This document shows positions 18,955 to 27,533 of a stretch of 41,580 nt of DNA, one piece after another. Position numbers and translations under genes: made by a program. The notes under the pieces are model-generated. The model was not told the origin of the DNA and did not search any database. It was given only the letters and a program-made list of their open reading frames with translations. Within the stretch, counting starts at the first letter, position 1. The number at the start of each line of letters is the position of its first letter. The stretch is taken from contig JAAYDB010000134.1 of NCBI GenBank assembly GCA_012729475.1, forward strand, positions 1 through 41,580, read 5' to 3'. Source of the stretch: Bacteroidota bacterium (GTDB taxonomy: Bacteria; Bacteroidota; Bacteroidia; Bacteroidales; VadinHA17).

Positions 18955-19079
18955 AGCATTTTGATAAATGTTTTTATGAGAGATAAATTTTTATGAGCTA
19001 ATAAAGCGTAACAGAAATCAGGAAACCCGATTTTTTTCATTTTCATCCTTTTATTACTCTTTCTGGTATGGTATTTCTT

Positions 19080-19087
19080 TATCTTTG
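19080..19087 (+). promoter_or_regulatory. -7 promoter box for surE operon
   Basis: TATCTTTG followed by CA is a perfect TAnnTTTG box. It lies 17 bases before the surE ATG at 19105, so the leader would be about 10 bases. A clear -33 TTTG is absent. Confidence 0.55.
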
Positions 19088-19104
19088 CAGCTAAAGATAT
19101 AAAA

Positions 19105-19887
19105 ATGGTAATTGAAAAGGGGGATAAACTTATACTTTTAACGAATGATGATGGTCTTTATGCAACAGGACTGAAGACGCTTTTGGAGACAATGGAGGAA
19201 TTTGGCAAGGTTGTTCTCATTTCCACTCTGGAAAGCCGGTCAGGGATGTCACAGGCCCTTACAGTAAAGACGCCAATAAGAGTAAAGCTGCTTGATGAGG
19301 ACGAAAAACACAGGATTTATACCTGCAACGGAACACCGACTGACAGTGTCAAATTGGCTGTTAATCAGCTGTTGGACCGGCATCCCGATTTTTTAGTGGC
19401 AGGGATAAACCATGGAGCAAATACTTCTGTCAGTGTTCTCTATTCAGGCACTATGGCTGCCACCCTGGAAGGATGCCTGTATGGAATACCATCAGTAGGC
19501 TTTTCTTTGAACAGTTTTGCTCCTGATTCTGATTTTTCTGTGTGTCATGATTTTATAAAACTTATTATGAACCGTCTCATGGATGAACCTTTACCACCAG
19601 GGATTTGCCTTAATGTAAATATACCGGCGGTTGGAAGAGATGAGATAAAAGGAATAAAGGTCTGCAGGCAGTCAAGAGGTAACTGGAAGGAAGAATTTGA
19701 AAAAAGAAAAGACCCGATGGGAAAAACGTATTACTGGCTGGCAGGTTATTTTAATAATCAGGAACCGGAGTCTGATGATACTGATAACTGGGCACTTGAC
19801 AATAATTATGTGTCGGTGGTACCCGTTACTGTAGACATGACAGCCCACTGGTTTCTCGACGAATTAAAGGAGAGACTGGATAGATGA
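19105..19887 (+). CDS. surE: 5'/3'-nucleotidase SurE
   Basis: A divalent-metal-dependent phosphatase that removes phosphate from nucleoside monophosphates. The 260-residue protein begins with ILLTNDDGLYATGL, whose Asp15-Asp16 pair binds the metal, and contains GTPTDSVKLAV, VAGINHGANTSVSVLYSGTM (the conserved N-x-G-x-N and S/TGT elements) and a typical C-terminal dimerisation tail. It heads a chain of four genes, each overlapping the next by 4 bases, ending with a SpoIID-domain gene. The surE-lpxB proximity occurs in many Bacteroidota. Confidence 0.95.
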   Translation: MVIEKGDKLILLTNDDGLYATGLKTLLETMEEFGKVVLISTLESRSGMSQALTVKTPIRVKLLDEDEKHRIYTCNGTPTDSVKLAVNQLLDRHPDFLVAGINHGANTSVSVLYSGTMAATLEGCLYGIPSVGFSLNSFAPDSDFSVCHDFIKLIMNRLMDEPLPPGICLNVNIPAVGRDEIKGIKVCRQSRGNWKEEFEKRKDPMGKTYYWLAGYFNNQEPESDDTDNWALDNNYVSVVPVTVDMTAHWFLDELKERLDR

Positions 19888-20183
19888 AGCTGACGGATAA
19901 ATACGACCGTATATCAAGCGGATTACTCTCAGGCTTTCTTTTGCCGGTAATAGTTGTATTCTTCGTTTTTCTCTTTTCAAAGGGGAATCCTTCTCTGAAA
20001 GAATGGCTTGAAAAGATATCAATAGCCGGAATAGAGACTCATATTATAACTCTCTGTGTATTTCCTAATGTTCTGATTTTTTTATTGTTCAATCATCTGG
20101 ATATGTTACGTGCCTCCCGGGGGGTACTGGGCATTACAATTGTCTGGGCTGTAATAGTGTTCGGAGTCTATTTCTTTGTATGA
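19884..20183 (+). CDS. Small three-helix membrane protein between surE and lpxB
   Basis: A 99-residue hypothetical protein with three hydrophobic segments (about 15-33, 52-70 and 80-98), hence probably an inner-membrane protein. No catalytic motif is visible. Its ATG overlaps the surE stop (ATGA) and its stop overlaps the lpxB start, so it is translated with both. That tight coupling to lipid A synthesis makes a role near LpxB at the membrane plausible, but this is inference; I do not recognise a named family. Confidence 0.75.
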   Translation: MKLTDKYDRISSGLLSGFLLPVIVVFFVFLFSKGNPSLKEWLEKISIAGIETHIITLCVFPNVLIFLLFNHLDMLRASRGVLGITIVWAVIVFGVYFFV

Positions 20184-21307
20184 AGTATTTCATTATAGCA
20201 GGCGAACAGTCAGGCGATCTGCATGGTTCAAATCTGATAAAGGCTTTGCACAGCCATGATAAAGAAGCCGGTATATTTTGCTGGGGTGGTGATATGATGG
20301 AGGAAGCAGGAGCCACTTTATTGATGCATTACAAAAATACTGCAATAATGGGCTTTACTGCCATTATTAAAAATCTTGGGAAATTTATCAGTAATCTGGA
20401 TTTGTGCAAAAGGCAAATATCAGACTATTCTCCGGATGCAGTGATTCTTATTGATTTTCCGGGATTTAACATGCGAATAGCAGAATACTGCAAAAAAAAT
20501 GGTTTTAAGGTATTGTACTATATCTCACCAAAGTTTTGGGCCTGGGGAGAATGGAGGGTAAAAAAAGTCAAACGCTATGTCGACCGCATGTTCATAATTT
20601 TCCCTTTTGAGACAGAATTCTATGCCCGCCATGGTATCAGGGTTAAGTATCTCGGGAATCCTCTGGCAGATGAGGTTGAAAGACAGCTGAACTTATTGCC
20701 TGACAAAGAAGATATTTATAAGATATGCGGGCAGGCCGGGAAGCCTGTCATCGCCTTGCTGGCCGGAAGCAGAAAACATGAAGTTCTGTCTATCCTCCCA
20801 CAGATGGTTAAACTTGCAGGAGAGTTTCATGATTATCACTTTGTAGTGGCCGGAGTAAAGAATCTGCCGGATGAACTGTACCGGTCCATTATCGGAGATG
20901 AACCTGTCAGCCTGCTTAAAGATAAAACATACTCGATCCTTAAAGTGGCAGATGCTGCATTGGTTGCCTCGGGTACAGCAACACTAGAGACAGCACTTTT
21001 TAATGTTCCCCAGGTTGTTTGTTATAAAGGTGATTTTTTCTCGATGCTCGTAGCCTGGATATTGATAAAAGTAAAATTTATTTCGCTGGTTAATCTAATT
21101 TTAAAAAGGGAAGTGATAAAAGAATTAGTCGGGTATTCCCTTAACAGAAAAAATCTCATCAGAGAACTTAAAGCCATCTTGCCAGGAGGTGATAAAAGAG
21201 AAAAAATACTCAGTGATTACGACGCAATAAGGTTCACTCTCGGTTCTTCAGGTGCTTCAGACAGAATAGCAGGAGAAATGGTAAGAGTCCTCAGGTATCA
21301 GGAATGA
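20180..21307 (+). CDS. lpxB: Lipid-A-disaccharide synthase
   Basis: Joins UDP-2,3-diacylglucosamine and 2,3-diacylglucosamine-1-phosphate to form the lipid A disaccharide, at the cytoplasmic face of the inner membrane. The 375-residue GT19 enzyme shows AGEQSGDLHGSNLIKAL at its N-terminus, ISPKFWAWGEWR in the middle, LLAGSRKHEV for the nucleotide-binding half and ASGTATLETALF near the C-terminal donor site. Its presence shows a Gram-negative lipid A pathway. It is coupled to its neighbours by 4-base overlaps on both sides. Confidence 0.95.
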   Translation: MKYFIIAGEQSGDLHGSNLIKALHSHDKEAGIFCWGGDMMEEAGATLLMHYKNTAIMGFTAIIKNLGKFISNLDLCKRQISDYSPDAVILIDFPGFNMRIAEYCKKNGFKVLYYISPKFWAWGEWRVKKVKRYVDRMFIIFPFETEFYARHGIRVKYLGNPLADEVERQLNLLPDKEDIYKICGQAGKPVIALLAGSRKHEVLSILPQMVKLAGEFHDYHFVVAGVKNLPDELYRSIIGDEPVSLLKDKTYSILKVADAALVASGTATLETALFNVPQVVCYKGDFFSMLVAWILIKVKFISLVNLILKREVIKELVGYSLNRKNLIRELKAILPGGDKREKILSDYDAIRFTLGSSGASDRIAGEMVRVLRYQE

Positions 21308-22641
21308 AAAAGCTCTGTGTCATAATAAGAAAAGAACGATTAAATGAACTTTTTACAATGTGTTTTTATATTCTGACAAAAACATTTTATACACGGTTAA
21401 GAAATATACACTACTTTTTCTCCGACAAGGATGGTTCATATTCAGATAGATGTTGCAAAGATCTTTCACTACGGACAGCCAGGATTTTTTTCCTTTTGGT
21501 TAATATAATTTTCCTTTTTCCCACACCCTCTGGAGCCCATGTGAAAATAAGAATATTTGCCGGTCAGGTACCCTCATCTGTTTTATTTACAGTAAGGGAG
21601 GGCGGGTACTTTATGAACTGCTTTTCAGGAGGTACTTATAGCTTACTAACCAGTGAATCAGTTCTTATTGCTAAACATGGTAAAAGAATTGCTGTAAAAA
21701 AGAATGGCCTTTCTTCTTTTGTCTGTGATTCTGTCCTCTTTTCAGGCGTTGATGAACATGCTGTATTCATGCTACGTGTAAATACAAATAATCCTGTAAG
21801 ACAATGTTATGCCGGTGATTTATTGTGTATTCCCGATCTGAAGACTGTTGTATTGGTAAATATGACTGATATTGAATCTTATATAGCCGGTGTGGTACAG
21901 GCGGAAGGAGGTCCTGGTAAGCATGCAGAGTATCTGAAAACACAGGCCGTGATTGCAAGAACTTATTTGTATAAATATTTCAATAAGCATCATACAGACC
22001 GATATAATCTTTGTGATAATACACATTGTCAGGTATTTAATGGTATTACTGGAGACACTGCAATTATAGCATCAGTGGAGAAGACACGAGGCCGGGTGAT
22101 TCTTGCACCTGACAGTACTCTTATTATTTCTGCATTCCATTCCAATTGTGGCGGAGAAACTTCACCTTCAGGTTATGTATGGCTGACTGATGTGATTTAT
22201 CTGAAGGGGATTAAGGATCCCTGGTGTGCCAGTTCCAGGAATGCTCAATGGCGTAAGAGTTATAGTACTGAGGAATGGACAAGCTATCTTCGCAAGTCAG
22301 GCGAAACGACAGGTTTGGAGAATATCTCACAGATGACTTGTTCTCAGGAAAACCGCGGATATGAATACACGGCAGGAAATATTTCGCTACCCTTTGTAAA
22401 GATTAGGGATGATCTGGGCCTTCGGTCTGCATTTTTTTCCATTATTGTTGAAAATGATTCTGTAATACTTGTGGGAAGAGGGTATGGTCATGGAGTGGGC
22501 CTGTGCCAGGAAGGTGCGATGGAGATGGCTAAAAGAGGCTATGATTACCGGGAGATAATAGATTTTTATTATACCGGTGTTATTATTGCCGATATTGTAG
22601 AGGCAATACAAAGAGAAGAAGCAGATAATCAGTATTTGTAA
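21304..22641 (+). CDS. SpoIID/LytB-domain protein
   Basis: A 445-residue secreted or membrane-anchored protein related to SpoIID, a lytic transglycosylase acting on peptidoglycan. The SpoIID domain (about 190-430) contains IESYIAGVVQAEGG with its conserved Glu, TQAVIARTYL, SAFHSNCGGET and the C-terminal GRGYGHGVGLCQEGA. The start overlapping lpxB (ATGA) is used, but the only hydrophobic stretch (about 61-77, then PSGA) comes after roughly 60 mostly polar residues, which is unusual for a signal peptide; no later in-frame start precedes it except Met19. Function is inferred from the domain. Confidence 0.85.
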   Translation: MKKLCVIIRKERLNELFTMCFYILTKTFYTRLRNIHYFFSDKDGSYSDRCCKDLSLRTARIFFLLVNIIFLFPTPSGAHVKIRIFAGQVPSSVLFTVREGGYFMNCFSGGTYSLLTSESVLIAKHGKRIAVKKNGLSSFVCDSVLFSGVDEHAVFMLRVNTNNPVRQCYAGDLLCIPDLKTVVLVNMTDIESYIAGVVQAEGGPGKHAEYLKTQAVIARTYLYKYFNKHHTDRYNLCDNTHCQVFNGITGDTAIIASVEKTRGRVILAPDSTLIISAFHSNCGGETSPSGYVWLTDVIYLKGIKDPWCASSRNAQWRKSYSTEEWTSYLRKSGETTGLENISQMTCSQENRGYEYTAGNISLPFVKIRDDLGLRSAFFSIIVENDSVILVGRGYGHGVGLCQEGAMEMAKRGYDYREIIDFYYTGVIIADIVEAIQREEADNQYL

Positions 22642-22694
22642 CAGTCAGATCTTTCTGGCGGACATATTTATTCATCCTGTATTATAGATAAGTG

Positions 22695-22727
22695 TTTGCG
22701 GTGTATTAATATAATTAGTTATTTTTG
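22695..22727 (+). promoter_or_regulatory. Promoter of gldF-gldG-DUF4340 operon
   Basis: TTTG at 22695-22698, a 21-bp spacer, and TATTTTTG at 22720-22727, a perfect -7 box. Start of transcription would be near 22734, followed by AAGGAAG (22737-22743), a rare clear Shine-Dalgarno sequence, and the ATG at 22749. The TTG at 22725 that opens the frame lies inside the -7 box and cannot be the start. Confidence 0.65.
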
Positions 22728-22748
22728 ACTTTTGTCAAGGAAGAAGTT

Positions 22749-23492
22749 ATGTTTGCTATTTTCAGGAAGGAGATAAGCGGTTTTTTCAGCAGCCTGACAG
22801 GCTATATTGTAATTATTGTCTTTCTTCTGGTCAACAGCCTTTTTATGTGGGTTTTCCCTGGTCAGTGGAATATTCTCGACAGTGGTTATGCAGGTCTTGA
22901 TACATTATTTTTTCTGGCCCCCTGGGTATTTCTGTTCCTCGTACCCGCTGTTACGATGAAAATGATTGCTGAAGAAAAGAGACTGGGTACCATGGAGCTG
23001 ATTTATTCCAAACCTGTTACTGAAAGAGAGATTGTTTACGGGAAATACCTTGCGTCTGTGATGCTTGTTATCCTTGCGCTTATTCCCTGTCTTATCTGGT
23101 ATATATCAGTTTATTCTCTGGGAGAGACACCCGGCAATCTTGATGCCGGAGCCACATGGGGGGCATTTACAGGATTGTTCTTTCTTGCAGCCATTTATGC
23201 TTCAGTAGGTATATTTGCATCATCACTAACAGATAATCAGGTTATTGCTTTTATTCTTGCAGTATTGATTTGTTTCGTGTTATATGCAGGTTTCGATTCA
23301 TTTGCTTATTTGCCGGGACTGAAAAAAGTTGATGAATTTGTAATAAGGCTGGGCATAAACGAACATTATAAATCGATGAGCAGGGGTGTAATTGATATAC
23401 GGGATGCAGCTTACTATATAGCGGTTGCAACAATATTCAATGAAGCAACACGACTGGTTTTGTTATCACGTAAATGGAAGAAAAAAAATTGA
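22749..23492 (+). CDS. gldF: GldF-type ABC transporter permease
   Basis: A 247-residue ABC-2 permease with six hydrophobic segments. It starts MFAIFRKEISGFFSSLTGY, the usual opening of GldF, with the family's cytoplasmic VTMKMIAEEKRLGTMELI loop (about 76-93) between helices 2 and 3. In gliding Bacteroidota GldF works with the GldA ATPase and GldG; in non-gliding relatives the pair is retained with unknown export function. The start at 22749 rests on a Shine-Dalgarno sequence and promoter placement. gldG begins 3 bases after the stop; no ATPase gene is adjacent. Confidence 0.9.
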   Translation: MFAIFRKEISGFFSSLTGYIVIIVFLLVNSLFMWVFPGQWNILDSGYAGLDTLFFLAPWVFLFLVPAVTMKMIAEEKRLGTMELIYSKPVTEREIVYGKYLASVMLVILALIPCLIWYISVYSLGETPGNLDAGATWGAFTGLFFLAAIYASVGIFASSLTDNQVIAFILAVLICFVLYAGFDSFAYLPGLKKVDEFVIRLGINEHYKSMSRGVIDIRDAAYYIAVATIFNEATRLVLLSRKWKKKN

Positions 23493-23495
23493 ACC

Positions 23496-25211
23496 ATGAC
23501 AGAAACACCGGATAGTAAAAATATCAGGATAAGGTGCTGGATCAATTTTATTATGACCGTTACCGGTATAATTATAATTGCTTATATCTGTTCTCTTCTT
23601 ACAGTCAGAATTGATTTGACGGAAGATAAAAGGTATACTCTGTCTCCGTCTACCCTGAATGTGCTGGATGGGATTGATAATGATATTTACATTCAGGTTT
23701 ATCTGGATGGCGAGATGCAGATACCTCTTAAACGTCTGCGGCGGTCGGTGAAGGAGATGCTTGATGAGTTCAGGCTGGCTTCCCGGAGAAAGATTTCATA
23801 CGAATTTATTAATCCGGCAGCCACAGGGGATGTCCGGCAACGGGAAGCTTTATATGAGAGCCTGTATAATAAAGGTCTTGTGCCGGTAAGAGCCCAATTG
23901 ACCGATGATGAAGGAGGAGAAAGCCAAAGACTGGTTTTTCCCGGAATGATTGTCAATTATAATGGTGTTGAAATACCTGTTAATTTCTTAAAGAATAATC
24001 AAATGGTTTCGTATGAACAGAATATCCTTCATTCTATTGAAGGGCTGGAGTACGAGATGATACAGACAATTTCAACTGTGGTATCAGACACTGTCTATAA
24101 GGTTGCTTTTCTGGAAGGTCATGGAGAACTGACAGAGACAGAGGTAGCTGATATTACATACCATATGGCGAAATTTTTTACTGTTGACAGAGGAATGGCA
24201 GGAGGAAGACCAGGTGTTCTTGATGACTATGCCGCTGTGATAGTGGCAGGACCGCTTGACCAGTTCAGCGAAGAGGATAAGTTTGTCATCGATCAGTATA
24301 TTATGAACGGAGGCAGGGTGATATGGCTAATAGAACAGGTATACGTTAATTCCGACAGTCTTTCGCTTGGAGAAACAGTAGGCCTTTATCATACTGTGAA
24401 CATTGAGGATCAGCTGTTCCGCTATGGGGCCCGTGTAAATCCCGAATTGATACAGGATTTGGAATGTGCTATTATCAGAATGTCTGTTACAACAGGAGGA
24501 GAACAGAGACAGATAGTACCTGCTCCGTGGGTTTATTATCCCTTACTACTGCCCAATCAGGATCATCCGGTAACACGAAGCCTGAACCGGGTGAAAGGTG
24601 AATTTGTAAATACGATAGATACAGTCGGACTTGATCCCTCTGTTAAAAAAACCATTCTCCTTACTTCTTCCGGCTATGCCAGGACTCTTTCACCGCCTCT
24701 CCTTATCCGTCTTAGTGATGCAGAAACGGTTCATGATGAGAGCGAATTCAATAAGTCAGATCTTCCTGTTGCTGTTTTATTGGAAGGGATATTCTCTTCA
24801 GCCTATAAAAACCGAATGCCCGGTGCTTTGTTTGGAAATACGAGCGTAGAAATAAGGAATGAGAGCATGCCTACAAAAATGATAGTGATAGCTGATGCCA
24901 ATATCATAAGAAATGAAGTGCAGAGATCAGGATATTCTGAGATACCTTTACCTCTTGGTCAGGATAAATACACAGGTCAGATATACGGGAACAGGGATTT
25001 TATGCTTAATTGTCTTAATTACCTGGTCGATGATAACGATCTGATGAATCTGCGATCAAGAGAGATGAAGCTGAGATTGCTTGACAGATCAAAAATAAGA
25101 GAGAAAAAGATTCAGATACAGGTTTTTAATATCATAACTCCGGTCCTTCTGGTTATTCTTGCAGGTATTGCCGGAGCTTATATCAGAAGGAGGTTGTATA
25201 CAGGATCATGA
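23496..25211 (+). CDS. gldG: GldG-type ABC transporter auxiliary component
   Basis: A 571-residue protein with one transmembrane helix near the N-terminus (about 13-35), a large outside domain, and a second helix at the C-terminus (about 545-563) followed by RRRLYTGS. The domain order is that of GldG: an N-terminal segment opening VRIDLTEDKRYTLSPSTLNV and a ThuA/DUF4350-like central domain with VAFLEGHGE and VIVAGPLDQFSEEDK. It pairs with GldF. The stop overlaps the next gene by 4 bases. Role in motility is not implied; no sprA or gldKLMN gene is visible. Confidence 0.9.
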   Translation: MTETPDSKNIRIRCWINFIMTVTGIIIIAYICSLLTVRIDLTEDKRYTLSPSTLNVLDGIDNDIYIQVYLDGEMQIPLKRLRRSVKEMLDEFRLASRRKISYEFINPAATGDVRQREALYESLYNKGLVPVRAQLTDDEGGESQRLVFPGMIVNYNGVEIPVNFLKNNQMVSYEQNILHSIEGLEYEMIQTISTVVSDTVYKVAFLEGHGELTETEVADITYHMAKFFTVDRGMAGGRPGVLDDYAAVIVAGPLDQFSEEDKFVIDQYIMNGGRVIWLIEQVYVNSDSLSLGETVGLYHTVNIEDQLFRYGARVNPELIQDLECAIIRMSVTTGGEQRQIVPAPWVYYPLLLPNQDHPVTRSLNRVKGEFVNTIDTVGLDPSVKKTILLTSSGYARTLSPPLLIRLSDAETVHDESEFNKSDLPVAVLLEGIFSSAYKNRMPGALFGNTSVEIRNESMPTKMIVIADANIIRNEVQRSGYSEIPLPLGQDKYTGQIYGNRDFMLNCLNYLVDDNDLMNLRSREMKLRLLDRSKIREKKIQIQVFNIITPVLLVILAGIAGAYIRRRLYTGS

Positions 25212-26200
25212 ACATAAATAAATTATTTTTCAAAAGACTTTTTGTTCTTTTATCACTGTTTGTAATTCTGCTTGTTTTAATAATCATTTTTCATCGCAGC
25301 TCATCTTTCGGAAAACGTGAAGCACTTTTCGCCGTTGATCCGGTCACCGAAATAACGATGATAGAATTAAGAGAAGGAGAAAGAGAACTTATACTTGCAA
25401 AAGATAATGAAGGATGGAAAGTTAATGGTAATGGCGAAGCAAGAAAAAATGCCGTTCTGTTTTTTCTGGATATTCTGACAGGTATGCAGATCAAATCACC
25501 GGTGTCAGATGATCTTTTTGCTAAGGAGATAAAAGACAATAATATTGAAGCGGTGAGGGTTAGAATAGTTTCGGGGAGGAAAACAGTTAAGTCTTATCTG
25601 GTTTACAGGACCAAGAGTAATAGATACGGCAATATAATGAAGATGAGGGACAGGGCAAAACCATTCATTGTCAGCCTTCCGGGAAATGAAGAAGATATAG
25701 GATCATTTTTTACTGCAGATATACTGTTCTGGACTCCTTATATTATTTTCAACATCCATCCTAAAGAAATGACTTCGGTTTTACTTGAGAGCAATGCGGA
25801 TACAGCCGCCTCATTTAAGATAAGGGGCTCATCAGAAGGCAAGTACATATTGTCAGATACAAAAAAAGAGCTTATGGGATGGGATACATCAAGAGTACAG
25901 AGATATCTTTCTTATTTTATACATGTTCCGTTTGAAAGGCCTGTCACCTGTATTACTGCCAGTGAAAAAGATAATATTGTATCCCACGATCCTTTATACA
26001 TAATTTCTGTTGAAAAGAATGATGGTAATAAGAAGACTCTTATCCTGTGGGAGAGGACGGAGGAGGGACAAAAGGATAATGACAGGCTGTGGGCCCGGAT
26101 CGAAGGGAATGATGAATTATTGATAGTTAAATACTTCGATATTGATCCTTTGTTAAAAAGGAGATCCTATTTTTTTACCGGACAGCAGGGAGATGAATAA
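25208..26200 (+). CDS. DUF4340-domain membrane-anchored protein
   Basis: A 330-residue protein with one N-terminal helix (about 10-28) and a periplasmic domain built of repeated beta-rich units, in which VTEITMIELREGERELIL and WKVNGNGEARKNAV fit the DUF4340 pattern. DUF4340 genes regularly follow GldG-like genes in many phyla, and here the start overlaps gldG by 4 bases, so it is very likely a third component of the same exporter. The biochemical role of the family is unknown. Confidence 0.82.
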   Translation: MNINKLFFKRLFVLLSLFVILLVLIIIFHRSSSFGKREALFAVDPVTEITMIELREGERELILAKDNEGWKVNGNGEARKNAVLFFLDILTGMQIKSPVSDDLFAKEIKDNNIEAVRVRIVSGRKTVKSYLVYRTKSNRYGNIMKMRDRAKPFIVSLPGNEEDIGSFFTADILFWTPYIIFNIHPKEMTSVLLESNADTAASFKIRGSSEGKYILSDTKKELMGWDTSRVQRYLSYFIHVPFERPVTCITASEKDNIVSHDPLYIISVEKNDGNKKTLILWERTEEGQKDNDRLWARIEGNDELLIVKYFDIDPLLKRRSYFFTGQQGDE

Positions 26201-26399
26201 AAAGACATGAATGGCAGAATATATTATGACTTTTCCTGCCGGATAGCGTAAAAGTTATAAATTGTTATTTAATTTGAATGAATATTTTTTTTTTTGTAAT
26301 ATTGATAATCGGGAGATATCAGAAAATGGGATCTCCATTATTCCATACTAACGATAAATTATTTTGGAATCAGTAAATTTAATTTAACCCGGAACTACT

Positions 26400-27530
26400 A
26401 TGAAATTCGTTGTATCCAGTACTGAGCTTCTTGGTCATCTTCAGGCAATCAGCAGGGTCATAAGCTCCAAGAATACTCTTCCCATACTAGACAATTTTCT
26501 TTTTAATTTGTCAGGCAATGATCTTGAAATAACTGCTTCAGATCTTGAGTCCACGCTCATAACAAGGATGAAGCTGGACAATGCTGAAGGAGATGGTATT
26601 ATAGCACTTCCTGCAAGGATATTGCTTGATACTCTGAAGGAGTTTTCTGCACAGCCTCTTACTTTTGATATCAATCCTGATACTATGGCTGTTGTTATCA
26701 GTTCGGAAAACGGAAAATTCAATGTTGTAGGGCAGAATGGAATAGATTTTCCGGCATTACCCTCTGTTAATAAGGACAAGAAGTTTAGTTTTGAAATAAA
26801 TGCTGATATTTTGATGGATGGTATAAACAAGACTCTTTTTGCGACAGCTGATGATGAACTGCGTCCGGTGATGGGAGGTGTTTTTATAGAAGCTTCCACT
26901 GACAGGATAACTTTTGTTGCATCGGATGCACACAAACTTGTACGATACCAGCGAACCGACGCGAATGCAGATGATAATGCATCTTTCATTCTTCCAAAAA
27001 AGCCTGCTTCTCTTCTGAGAAATATTCTTCCGAGAGAAGAGGGTATTACCACTCTGGAATTTGATGATAAAAATGCTTTTTTTAACCTGAGTAATTATAA
27101 GGTTGTATGTCGTCTGGTAGAGGGCAACTATCCCAATTACAATTCAGTAATACCAAAGAACAATCCCCGAAAAGTGACTATTGACAGAGCGGAGTTCTTC
27201 AATACACTTAAGAGGGTGTCTGTTTTCTCTAACCAGGCAAGCAATCTGGTGAAGTTACAATTCACCGGGAACCTGGTTACCGTTTCTGCTCAGGATATAG
27301 ATTTTTCTATTTCAGCCTATGAAAAAATAAAATGCCAATACGAAGGAGAGGAGATGGAGATCGGTTTTAAATCAGTATTTCTGCTCGAAATTCTGGCCAA
27401 TATAGGGTCACAGGAAGTTGTTATAGAGCTGGCTGATCCAACCCGTGCGGGTCTCTTCCTGCCGGCTGAGATGGATTCAGAATCAGAAGATCTTCTGATG
27501 CTTTTAATGCCAATGATGATAAACGCGTGA
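26400..27530 (+). CDS. dnaN: DNA polymerase III sliding clamp (beta subunit)
   Basis: Forms the dimeric ring that tethers DNA polymerases to DNA. The 376-residue protein starts MKFVVSSTELLGHLQ and shows three successive clamp domains (about 1-120, 130-245, 250-376), with GVFIEASTDRITFVASDAHKL in domain 2 and a C-terminal ending in LLMLLMPM plus a short tail, a Bacteroidota version of the usual P-M-R end. It is not near dnaA here. The 199-base upstream gap is AT-rich, with a 6-bp inverted repeat (GGAGAT/ATCTCC) but no clear promoter. Confidence 0.97.
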   Translation: MKFVVSSTELLGHLQAISRVISSKNTLPILDNFLFNLSGNDLEITASDLESTLITRMKLDNAEGDGIIALPARILLDTLKEFSAQPLTFDINPDTMAVVISSENGKFNVVGQNGIDFPALPSVNKDKKFSFEINADILMDGINKTLFATADDELRPVMGGVFIEASTDRITFVASDAHKLVRYQRTDANADDNASFILPKKPASLLRNILPREEGITTLEFDDKNAFFNLSNYKVVCRLVEGNYPNYNSVIPKNNPRKVTIDRAEFFNTLKRVSVFSNQASNLVKLQFTGNLVTVSAQDIDFSISAYEKIKCQYEGEEMEIGFKSVFLLEILANIGSQEVVIELADPTRAGLFLPAEMDSESEDLLMLLMPMMINA

Positions 27531-27533
27531 TAA

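Larger units (their letters stand above)
18797..19104. other. Divergent intergenic region between pheT and surE
   Basis: A 308-base AT-rich gap with no gene. It carries one -7 box for each direction (18947-18954 minus, 19080-19087 plus). The pheT leader contains a 7-bp hairpin with one bulge (TCATCCCG, 6-base loop, CGGGTGA; at about 18876-18897 on the minus strand) and, close to the start codon, an ACAG...CTGT pair followed by a run of T. I see no tRNA, riboswitch or repeat here. Confidence 0.6.

Noticed and set aside
22725-22748. TTG start for gldF
   Set aside because: It lies inside the -7 box; the ATG at 22749 has a Shine-Dalgarno sequence and a conserved N-terminus.
26281-26297. Long T run upstream of dnaN as a terminator for the gldFG operon
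   Set aside because: No stable hairpin precedes the T run; only a 5-bp GGCAG/CTGCC pair with a large loop lies further upstream.
26441-27052. Minus-strand open frame of 203 codons opposite dnaN
   Set aside because: Ser/Arg/Ile-rich product without a recognisable domain, lying wholly opposite a certain gene; a shadow frame.
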